Positions 16,684 through 23,664 of a stretch of 64,000 bases of DNA are shown one piece after another. Made by a program: the position numbers and the translations under genes. The notes beneath the pieces are model-generated. The model was not told where the DNA came from and did not search any database. It saw only the letters and a program-made list of their open reading frames with translations. Origin of the DNA: Nevskiales bacterium (GTDB lineage: Bacteria; Pseudomonadota; Gammaproteobacteria; Steroidobacterales; GCA-2729495); NCBI GenBank assembly GCA_011526045.1, contig WYBE01000002.1, forward strand, positions 62,001 to 126,000, read 5' to 3'. Every line of letters starts with the position of its first letter. Position 1 is the stretch's first letter.

Positions 16684-17403
16684 TCAGTCGCCCACCCGCG
16701 CGTCTCCCGCACGCAGCAGTCGTACCGCCTCCGTCGCCAGGGCCGTGTTGGAGGTGACCACCGGGACGCCGGCCAGTTTGCCGATGGACTCCAGCGCGGG
16801 CAGCGTCGCCATGCCCGTGCCGGACAGGAGCAGCGCGTCCGCGTCGAGTGGCCCGGCCTGGCGGACCGCCGTCAGCGCATCACCGCTGCCGAGCTCGTAG
16901 ATCGTGTTCGTGTCCTCCGGATGGGCAGTCGGCACCTGGCGCGTCGACGCCACCTCGAAGCCCTGGTCGCACCAGAATGCCGCCGCAGCAGCGAGCAACC
17001 ACGGCGGGTACGGCGCGATGATGGCGATGCGGCGCGCACCGATCTGCCGCAAAGCGCGGGCGATCGCCTCGGTGGCCGTCAGCACCGGATAACCGTACCG
17101 GGCGCTGGCACGCGCGACGATCTCCCGTTCCCGTTCGCGGCCAACGAGGTAGGACGACCCGGTACAGGCAAAGCAGAACAGATCGAGCGGCATGCGACCG
17201 AAGCTTGCCAGGCTCACCTCGATCTGCACGAGGTACTGGATCAGCCGGTCCCGGGCCGATGGCAGGTCGCTCACCAGGCGAGTGGTGACGAACTCGACGT
17301 CGGGCGGCAGCAAGCGGCGAAACTCCGCTTCCACCGTTGGATTGGCCTGCGGCGTGCCCACACCGATGCGGCCTGTTGTGCCGTAATCACGCGTCACCGC
17401 CAT
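16684..17403 (-). CDS. Asp/Glu racemase / maleate isomerase family enzyme lacking second cysteine
   Basis: The 239-residue protein follows the maleate isomerase/arylmalonate decarboxylase fold: RIGVGTPQANPTVEAEF at the N-terminus, FCFACTGSSYLVG with the first catalytic Cys80, GARRIAIIAPYPPWL, and a C-terminal half ending TSNTALATEAVRLL. Where the family has its second cysteine (SCTNxRTL), this protein reads SGTGMATL with Gly195. It starts four bases after the monooxygenase stop and closes the TRAP-transporter operon. A cofactor-independent isomerase, racemase or decarboxylase acting on a dicarboxylate is likely, with one-cysteine chemistry (inference). Confidence 0.85.
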   Translation of the reverse strand: MAVTRDYGTTGRIGVGTPQANPTVEAEFRRLLPPDVEFVTTRLVSDLPSARDRLIQYLVQIEVSLASFGRMPLDLFCFACTGSSYLVGREREREIVARASARYGYPVLTATEAIARALRQIGARRIAIIAPYPPWLLAAAAAFWCDQGFEVASTRQVPTAHPEDTNTIYELGSGDALTAVRQAGPLDADALLLSGTGMATLPALESIGKLAGVPVVTSNTALATEAVRLLRAGDARVGD

Positions 17404-17407
17404 CTCC

Positions 17408-18622
17408 TCAGCAGATTGACTCCGCCCGCCGCAGCCCGGTGATCATGGATGAATCGAGCAGGTACTCCCGGGCGAGCTGCGGGTCCGCGGCCACCTTCTG
17501 CAATCGCGCGAGTTCCTCGCGGCGGAACGCCGGGTCGGCATTGCGCATGCGGCGGCGGTTGCGATCCGCCTGCCGGAGGATTTCCTCGGCCGCGACCGGC
17601 CGGCGTTGCCGGTCGTACAGATCCAGCAGTTCCTCCCCCTGCCCGTCGAGCACGCGCGCGAGCTTGTCAGCCAGGTTGAACGCATCGTGGATGCCGCAGT
17701 TCATGCCCATGCCCCCCGTCGGGCTGTTGACATGCGCTGCGTCGCCGGCGAGCAGCACCCGGCCGACCCGGTAGCCGGGAACGATGCGCTGGTGAACCCG
17801 GTAGGGACGGTGCTCCATCACCTCGTAAGAACCCGTCTTCGGCACGATTCGCTGCAGTTTCGCCTCGATGCGCGCCGGGTCGTCGAGCCGCCAGGGCTCG
17901 GCAGCAGCGTCCTCGTCGGGGTCCGGGTAGAGACTGACGCGCCAGCGATCCGGGAGTCGCAGCAGCGCGAAGTTGCTCTCGCGCGTCCACACATAGTTGA
18001 CCGGCGACAATCCCGGCAGGTGATTCTCGAACGCGAACGTGGTGGTCGCGAGCACAGTGGTCTCAGGATACGTCAGGCCCTCGAAGGGCAACGCCAGCAG
18101 CCGCCGCAGCGTGCTGTTGGCGCCGTCGGCCGCGATCACGTAGCGCGCGTCCAGCCGCTCGCGGGCGCCGGCGTGATCCCAGGAAACGGTAACCCGGTCG
18201 GCGAGTTGCACGGCACCGCGCACCTCGGCGCCGAAGCGCACGGTGACATGCGCCGAATCTGCCGCTGCCGCGAGCGCGAGCCGGCAGAACGCGGATTGCT
18301 CGAACTGCACGCGGTACGGGTGTGCGGTATCAAGCTCGAGCACTCCCAGGTTGAACACGGCGCGTTCGTGGGTCTCGTGCTGGCGTATCTGCCAGGTGGG
18401 CGCGACCAGCCCCTGGCGCAGGATGTGGCCGGTCAGATCCAGCTCGTCGAGCATGTCGAGCGTCGGCGGATGGAATGTCGAAGCCCGCAAGTCCGTGCCC
18501 GGCCCCGTCGCGCGCTCCAGCACCAGCGACTCGATGCCGCGGCGCGCGAGGCAGAGTGCAGCGGTCAGGCCCACCGGGCCGGCCCCGACGATGACGACGG
18601 GAATCGCTGTCGTGCTGCTCAT
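17408..18622 (-). CDS. FAD-dependent aromatic-ring monooxygenase
   Basis: A single-component flavin hydroxylase of 404 residues. It has the FAD fingerprint VIVGAGPVGLTAALCLARRG at the N-terminus, the DG motif AADGANSTLRRLL in the middle and GDAAHVNSPTGGMGMN near residue 300, which binds the FAD ribityl. The family (PheA/MhpA/NicC-like) uses NAD(P)H and oxygen to hydroxylate aromatic or heteroaromatic rings. The gene follows dctM by 44 bases and precedes the racemase homologue by four, so it probably oxidises the compound imported by the TRAP system. The substrate cannot be read from sequence. Confidence 0.9.
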   Translation of the reverse strand: MSSTTAIPVVIVGAGPVGLTAALCLARRGIESLVLERATGPGTDLRASTFHPPTLDMLDELDLTGHILRQGLVAPTWQIRQHETHERAVFNLGVLELDTAHPYRVQFEQSAFCRLALAAAADSAHVTVRFGAEVRGAVQLADRVTVSWDHAGARERLDARYVIAADGANSTLRRLLALPFEGLTYPETTVLATTTFAFENHLPGLSPVNYVWTRESNFALLRLPDRWRVSLYPDPDEDAAAEPWRLDDPARIEAKLQRIVPKTGSYEVMEHRPYRVHQRIVPGYRVGRVLLAGDAAHVNSPTGGMGMNCGIHDAFNLADKLARVLDGQGEELLDLYDRQRRPVAAEEILRQADRNRRRMRNADPAFRREELARLQKVAADPQLAREYLLDSSMITGLRRAESIC

Positions 18623-18666
18623 GCCGCTATTCTGCCGTCAGATGGCCCGCGGGCGCACGCGCGCGG

Positions 18667-19983
18667 CTACCGCAGCAGCACCCGGGGCAGCCAGAGCGCA
18701 ATCGCCGGAAACAGGATCAACAACGCCACCAGGACGAGGTTGCAACCGAGGTACGGCAAGGCCGCGCGGACCACGTCTCCGAGCCGGGTGCCGGGCGGTG
18801 CCACGCCCATCATCACGAACAGGAGCAACCCGAACGGCGGCGTGGTGAGGCTCATTTCCAGGGAGACCAGCATCAGCATGCCGAACCACACGGGGTCGAA
18901 CCCCAGCATCTTCGCCAGCGGAAAGAAGACCGGAATCGTCAGCAACATGATCGAGATCTGGTCCACGAATGCGCCGAGCAACAGCAGAATGCCGAACATC
19001 AACAGCAGTTTCGGTACCGCACCACCCTCCAGGGCGAGCCCCCAGTCCACGACCTCGTGACTGAGGCCCGAAAACGCCATCAGCTGACCGAACACCGACG
19101 AGGCCATGATGAGCACGAACACCATGCCGGTCACCGTGACGGTGTCCTGCAGCGCCAGGCGGATCGCGCGCCAGTTGAGGCAGCGCTGGGCGGCGGCGAT
19201 CGCGGCGACCGACAGCGCGCCGAAGGCCGCCGCCTCCGACGGCGTCGCGATGCCGAGCACGATCAGGCCCACGACTGCGAATATGACCAGGCTGAGCGGC
19301 AGGACGTTGCGCACGACCAGGCGACGCTTCTGGGCCGCGGATACCGCCGCGACCGTATAGGCCGGCGCCACGGCAGGATTGATGCGAACCTGGATCCAGA
19401 CGGCCAGGCAGTAGAGCACGGCGAGCAGCAGCCCCGGCAACAGGCCGGCGATCAGCAAAGCGCCGATGCTGATTCCGGCCAGGCTCGCGAGCAGCACCGC
19501 GAGCGACGACGGCGGTATCAGCATCGCGAGCCCGCCGGTGCCGACTACCGGCCCGATAGCCATGTGCAGCGAATACCCCCGGCGCAGCATCTCCGGCACC
19601 ATGATGGACCCGAGCATCGCAGTGTTGGCGAGGCTCGATCCGGTCAGCGTCGAGAATGTGGTGCTGCCGGCCACGGTGAGGTAACAAAGCCGCCCCGGTA
19701 CGCGCCCGAACAGCACGTCGAGCGCGTCGAAGACGCGCACGGCGAGTCCGCTGTGGAACAACAGCCCGCCCATGAGCACGAACAACGGCACGGCGACCAG
19801 CGGAAACGACGTGATCAGGCTCGTGGACTGGTCCACCACCTGCAGCAGCCCGGGCACACCGCCCAGCAGCAGCCAGGCCCCAAGCAGGTTGGCGGCCATG
19901 AATGCGAACACCACCGGAACGCCGATCGCCATGAACACCAGCACGATCGCAAACACGAGCAGACCGCTCTCGAGTGGACTCAC
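18667..19983 (-). CDS. dctM: TRAP transporter large permease, DctM-type
   Basis: The 438-residue membrane protein has about twelve hydrophobic helices and family blocks including GVPVVFAFMAANLLGAWLL, FPLVAVPLFVLMGGLLFHSG and GGLAMLIPPSSLAVLLA, the last matching the conserved loop of DctM proteins. Together with DctQ it forms the sodium-driven permease of a tripartite carboxylate importer. The ATG overlaps the dctQ stop (ATGA at 19980-19983), so translation is coupled. It heads directly into the monooxygenase gene, tying uptake to degradation. Confidence 0.95.
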   Translation of the reverse strand: MSPLESGLLVFAIVLVFMAIGVPVVFAFMAANLLGAWLLLGGVPGLLQVVDQSTSLITSFPLVAVPLFVLMGGLLFHSGLAVRVFDALDVLFGRVPGRLCYLTVAGSTTFSTLTGSSLANTAMLGSIMVPEMLRRGYSLHMAIGPVVGTGGLAMLIPPSSLAVLLASLAGISIGALLIAGLLPGLLLAVLYCLAVWIQVRINPAVAPAYTVAAVSAAQKRRLVVRNVLPLSLVIFAVVGLIVLGIATPSEAAAFGALSVAAIAAAQRCLNWRAIRLALQDTVTVTGMVFVLIMASSVFGQLMAFSGLSHEVVDWGLALEGGAVPKLLLMFGILLLLGAFVDQISIMLLTIPVFFPLAKMLGFDPVWFGMLMLVSLEMSLTTPPFGLLLFVMMGVAPPGTRLGDVVRAALPYLGCNLVLVALLILFPAIALWLPRVLLR

Positions 19984-20489
19984 AGGGTTTCCCTTTCGCC
20001 GGGCGGCCGGACGAGATCTTCGCCACGGATGAGCAGCCGAATGAACTCGACGGCCATCAGGGCGAATCCCACCACGACCGGTGCAAACAGGCAGGCGCGC
20101 GAAATATCGAGCGAGCGCACGTCGATCTCACCGCGTTGCACGGCCTCCACCGCCAGCGCGCAAGCCAGCCCGGCTACGGCGAGCGCGATTGCCGCGCAGG
20201 CGAGCAGCACCACACGATCGAGCACGCGACGAATCCGCAGCCCGAGGCGTTGGAGCAGCAACTCCACGACGATATGGCCGCGACTGCGCACCAGCGCTGG
20301 CGCGGCCGCCATCGTGATGTACAGCAGCGCATACTCGGTCAGCGCCACGGTGGAATCCGGCGGTGACAGCCCGAGATTGCGCATGACCACATCCGCCACG
20401 ATGAGCAGGCAGACGGCCGCCATGACCAGGCCGGCGAGCAACAGCAAGCCTTCGATCAGCGTGTCATAAGCGCGCAGCAACCGGTTCAA
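19980..20489 (-). CDS. dctQ: TRAP transporter small permease, DctQ-type
   Basis: The product (169 residues from this start) has four membrane helices and the DctQ signature ADVVMRNLG followed by TEYALLYITMAAAPALVRSRGHI. I chose a TTG start that overlaps the dctP stop as TTGA and begins LNRLLRAYDTLIEGLL, the usual first helix; a longer ATG reading at 20576 would run 88 bases into dctP and adds a non-conserved, polar tail. The small permease stabilises DctM and couples the binding protein. The start choice is less certain than the family. Confidence 0.88.
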   Translation of the reverse strand: MNRLLRAYDTLIEGLLLLAGLVMAAVCLLIVADVVMRNLGLSPPDSTVALTEYALLYITMAAAPALVRSRGHIVVELLLQRLGLRIRRVLDRVVLLACAAIALAVAGLACALAVEAVQRGEIDVRSLDISRACLFAPVVVGFALMAVEFIRLLIRGEDLVRPPGERETL

Positions 20490-21502
20490 AGGCGGTCCGC
20501 TTTCGCGCCCTCCGGCCAGAACAGCGGCTTGAGTCGCGCCGCGGACTCCGGTGCGCGCTGCGCGAGGCGACCCCACACCGTATCGAAGGCCAGCGTGCGG
20601 AACGCGGCTACGTGCTCAGGCGCAATTGCCACGCCCCGCAGCCCGGCGGCGTCGAGCATCGCGAGCTCACGATCGCGCAACGCGGCGAACCGCCGGCGGT
20701 TGTCGTGTTCATAGCGGACGGCTTGTGTTTCGAGAATGCTGCGCGCCGCGGGCGTCAGGCGCCGCCACACGTCGAGATTGATCTGCAGGCAGACGGAGAG
20801 CTGCAGCACGGCCGGATCGATGCGATAGCGGATGAAGCGCTCCACGCTGAGATCGGGAATGCCGATGGTCGTGAAGGCGATACCATCCACCATGCCGCGT
20901 TCGAGCGAGGTGTAGATGTCGCCGAGCGGTATCTGCACCGGGCGTGCCCCGAGCACATCGAGCATCTCCCGGTTGGACGGCGAAGTGCGGATGATCAGGC
21001 CGCCGAGATCCGGCATGCCGTCTGCACGAAATCGCGGCGGCTCGCGCAGATAAACGTGCACGCCGATTCCCGACTGCACCCAGCCGATCAGGTGCGCATT
21101 GATTCGCTGCTCCCAGTACGGCTGCAGGGCGTCGAGCGCGCCGCTCGCACGCGCGCTGTCCGGGTCGAGCGTGGAGGCGAACAACGCGTCGCCCTCCGGC
21201 AGCACACCGCGGTAATAGGTCATGCCGCCGAAAGCGAGGTCGATCACGCCGCGACGCAGGGCGTAGAGCAACTGCTGCTCCGGGACTGCCTCCGGCCCGC
21301 CGAGGAAGTGGATTCTGACCGTACCCTTGCCCGCGGCGTTGACCGCCTCGACGTAGCGCATGAAGTCGGCCGTAAAGTTCTGCCGCCGGTCCCACGACGT
21401 TGCCAACGTCAGGGTGACCTCCTCGCCCTGTCCCGCCGCGCTCCACAGGCAAGCCGCGGACAGCACGAGCAACAGGCGCCAACCGTTGATCACGCCGTGC
21501 AT
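20486..21502 (-). CDS. dctP: TRAP transporter solute-binding protein, DctP-type
   Basis: The 338-residue protein has a signal peptide (LLLVLSAACLWSAAG) and the DctP fold, with LATSWDRRQNFTADFMRYVE at the N-terminal lobe, RRGVIDLAFGGMTYYRGVLP and the hinge region GLIIRTSPSNREMLDVLGARP. The Arg in LIIRTSPS is at the place where TRAP receptors usually bind the ligand carboxylate, suggesting an organic acid substrate. It is the first gene of the five-gene operon, preceded by a 627-base gap that must hold its promoter. Confidence 0.95.
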   Translation of the reverse strand: MHGVINGWRLLLVLSAACLWSAAGQGEEVTLTLATSWDRRQNFTADFMRYVEAVNAAGKGTVRIHFLGGPEAVPEQQLLYALRRGVIDLAFGGMTYYRGVLPEGDALFASTLDPDSARASGALDALQPYWEQRINAHLIGWVQSGIGVHVYLREPPRFRADGMPDLGGLIIRTSPSNREMLDVLGARPVQIPLGDIYTSLERGMVDGIAFTTIGIPDLSVERFIRYRIDPAVLQLSVCLQINLDVWRRLTPAARSILETQAVRYEHDNRRRFAALRDRELAMLDAAGLRGVAIAPEHVAAFRTLAFDTVWGRLAQRAPESAARLKPLFWPEGAKADRL

Positions 21503-22129
21503 GCGGCCCGGTTCACCAATAATAAGAATGCGCCGGCCCGGGCGGCATCAGCGTTGCCGCGGAGCCGATCGAGAGGGTGCTGGGCGGCCAACGGCGGCAG
21601 AAACAACTCTGCTGGCGACAGCATGGCGCAAGGCTTCCCCGTCCCGAAGGTGAGCTGGACCGAGTCTAGGCGCGTGTCCCGGACCGGGCAACCGTGGCCC
21701 GCCTGCATCGCAACCCATGCGCACCCGCCGCCGATCTGAAGGCGGCCGACCGGCTGGCGTTCCTAGCGACGCCTGTCCCTGCCCTGCACCCTGCCCATCC
21801 GGGTGCGTCGGTCCGACGCCGGTCGCTGCGCCGACGGCGGGGGTGCCTTGAGCGCGGAGCGGCATTCACCAGCAGCGTGGGGATGGTGGATCGCAGCGCC
21901 GGGGCGTAGACTGCGACATTGGGAGGGTATTAAGCCCGCCAGGAGGGAATGGGGACAACGTCTTGCTCGTCCTTGGGACGATGAGGCGAAGCACCCGTGC
22001 CCGGATACTTACCGGCTACGCGACACAGAGCGACACAGCGCAATCGGCTTCTCATTGAACTGATGCAAGCTTGCGGCAACTCCGTCGTTAAACGAGCCAC
22101 TTGATAAAGACCCGAGACCAGGAGCACAG
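21503..22129. other. long non-coding gap between dctP and the RRM gene
   Basis: No frame on either strand looks like a protein. The gap must contain the dctP promoter and the promoter and leader of the RRM gene. One small perfect hairpin, TCGTCC-TTG-GGACGA, lies at 21967-21981. The last 70 bases are less GC-rich and end in AGGAG six bases before the RRM start, consistent with a structured leader like those of cold-induced RNA-binding genes, but no known riboswitch was recognised. Confidence 0.5.
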
Positions 22130-22480
22130 ATGGAATCGAAGTTGTATGTTGGGAATCTGTCGTATACCGCGACGGAAGATGAACTGCGCCAGCTATTTTC
22201 CCAGGCCGGCAGCGTGAAGTCGGTTTCCGTGATCAAGGACCGCGATACCGGTCGCTCGAAGGGCTTCGCCTTCGTCGAAATGGCAAGCGACGACGACGCC
22301 CAGAAGGCGATCAGCCAGTTGAATGGTCAGTCCTTTCAGGATCGGTCGCTGAAGATCAACGTCGCACGCCCGCGTGAAGACCGCCCCCGTGGCGGCGGCT
22401 TCGGCGGTCCGCGCGGTGGTGGTGACCGTGGTGGCCCGCGCGGTGGTGGCGACCGCGGTGGCCGCGGGCGCTCCTGGTAA
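22130..22480 (+). CDS. RRM-type RNA-binding protein (cold-inducible Rbp family)
   Basis: The 116-residue protein has one RNA recognition motif (residues 4-80) with RNP2 LYVGNL and RNP1 KGFAFVEM, both with the aromatic residues that stack on RNA bases. Residues 85-116 are an RGG-like tail of Gly, Arg and Asp repeats (GGPRGGGDRGG). The tail is made of near-identical short DNA repeats at 22395-22470. Bacterial RRM proteins of this type bind single-stranded RNA and are often induced by cold. AGGAG precedes the ATG and a strong terminator follows, so it is monocistronic. Confidence 0.95.
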   Translation: MESKLYVGNLSYTATEDELRQLFSQAGSVKSVSVIKDRDTGRSKGFAFVEMASDDDAQKAISQLNGQSFQDRSLKINVARPREDRPRGGGFGGPRGGGDRGGPRGGGDRGGRGRSW

Positions 22481-22521
22481 ATGACTTCCCGCTGGTCTGA
22501 CCGGCGGTAGTCGCACAATTC

Positions 22522-22563
22522 AAAGGCCGGACTCCCGGTTGCTCCGGGGGTCTGGCCTTTTTT
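22522..22563 (+). terminator. intrinsic terminator of the RRM gene
   Basis: AAAGGCC at 22522 pairs with GGCCTTT ending at 22560, enclosing a second paired block (GGAC/GTCT and CCCGG/CCGGG), and the hairpin is followed by a run of T to 22563. It starts 41 bases after the stop codon and is a classic Rho-independent terminator. Confidence 0.9.
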
Positions 22564-23102
22564 GTGGTTCTCCGCCGCTCTGCGTGAATGCCGTGGATCG
22601 TCGGTGGACGATGCGGTGGTCGTGCCCCCGGCGCGTGCCGCTCCTCGCACGTCCCTGTGCTCGTCGCTATGGGTTGCGCCGGCTGTTGTCTCCCTGACAG
22701 CCGGCTCCACACATGCCCGCGCCGGGGCTGCGCCCACCGCTTCCTCGGCGTGACGACGCGCGTGGTCTCAGGCGACGATTGCAGTGCGGATGCCGTTGCC
22801 CCACGGCCGCGACTCAGCCCGTCTCCGGTCCGAGCCCATCAGGCGGCTGGCCGAGCAGGCGTAGCGAGCAAGGCCAAGCTCGCAGAGGCAGCGGCAGGGA
22901 TGCCGCTGCTGCGCGCCCACGAGACCAAGGATGTCGAGTGGCGTGCCCTGCGCAGCGAGCACGCCGGCGAGGGCACCCGCAGGGCCAGCCGGCGGCGAGG
23001 CCCGGTGACGGGCAGAGTCCGGCACCCGCCGGTGGGAGAAGAACTTTTTTTGTCGCTCCGGCGCCGCGCCAGGCGCGCTAACGCATCCCCGCCGGGGACC
23101 AC
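22564..23102. other. non-coding gap with a 9-bp perfect hairpin
   Basis: About 540 bases without a credible gene. At 22678-22705 GCCGGCTGT and ACAGCCGGC form a perfect nine-base stem around a ten-base loop, without a T tract. Near the right end a run of seven T at 23045-23051 follows a weak GC hairpin on the plus strand. Several overlapping open frames in this stretch are low-complexity and Arg-rich, typical of GC-rich non-coding DNA. Confidence 0.5.
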
Positions 23103-23471
23103 TCAGCGGCCGAGTGCGACGTCCTCGTAGAACTCGTGGCTGTGCTCGGGCAGCAGATACGGGAAGAGATCCTTGCCACGCGAGGCGGTGGCCGGGCCGC
23201 GCGCGAATGCGAGCCGCGCCTCGACGCTGTCCCACTCCTCGACGATGATGAAGTGCGTGCCTTTCACGGCAGGCTCCGGGTGGCGCGCCATCTCTTCGGG
23301 CGTGACGATCTTGCGAATGGCCTCGACCATCGTGCCGGTGCGGGCCCGCAATATGCGGCTCTTGCGGAACCCCTTGGCCTCACGCATCAGCGGCTCGAGG
23401 TTCTGATAGAAGCGGGTGACATCCTGCTCGTGGCCAGGCTTTGCCCAGACTGTGGCGACGTAGACGACCAT
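23103..23471 (-). CDS. antibiotic biosynthesis monooxygenase (ABM) domain protein
   Basis: The 122-residue product has the single ABM ferredoxin-like domain: VVYVATVWAKPGHEQDVTRFY, then LMREAKGFRKSRILRARTG and HFIIVEEWDSVEARLAFA, the usual strand with the conserved W. Members are small, usually dimeric, cofactor-free oxygenases or haem-degrading or quinone-modifying enzymes. AAGGAG eight bases before ATG supports the start. No operon partner is visible, so the substrate is unknown. Confidence 0.82.
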   Translation of the reverse strand: MVVYVATVWAKPGHEQDVTRFYQNLEPLMREAKGFRKSRILRARTGTMVEAIRKIVTPEEMARHPEPAVKGTHFIIVEEWDSVEARLAFARGPATASRGKDLFPYLLPEHSHEFYEDVALGR

Positions 23472-23581
23472 CCTTTGGCTCCTTGCTGTTCTTGCGGTTG
23501 CGCTGACTGCGCCTGGCCAAAGTATAAACGATCGAGGCGCCTGCCCTGCGCTGCGGTGCCGGGATGATCTGCAGCTCTACG

Positions 23582-23611
23582 TTGCCGCCACCGGCACAAC
23601 CGTAAGATAAT
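23582..23611 (+). promoter_or_regulatory. candidate sigma-70-type promoter of glgP
   Basis: TTGCCG at 23582 and GATAAT at 23606 are separated by 18 bases and match the housekeeping consensus at four and five positions. A perfect palindrome CACTGCAGTG (23622-23631) lies just after the predicted start point and could be an operator. Suggested only by sequence. Confidence 0.4.
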
Positions 23612-23664
23612 CCGCCCCCTTCACTGCAGTGTCGCCGCATAACGTCGTCTGGAGGCCTGACCGC

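Noticed and set aside
21548-21865. Minus-strand frame of 105 codons upstream of dctP
   Set aside because: No domain features and Gly/Pro/Arg-rich, as expected from GC-rich non-coding DNA.
22588-23130. Open frame of 180 codons after the RRM gene
   Set aside because: Arg/Ala-rich, no motifs, no ribosome-binding site, and it overlaps the ABM gene end; treated as non-coding.
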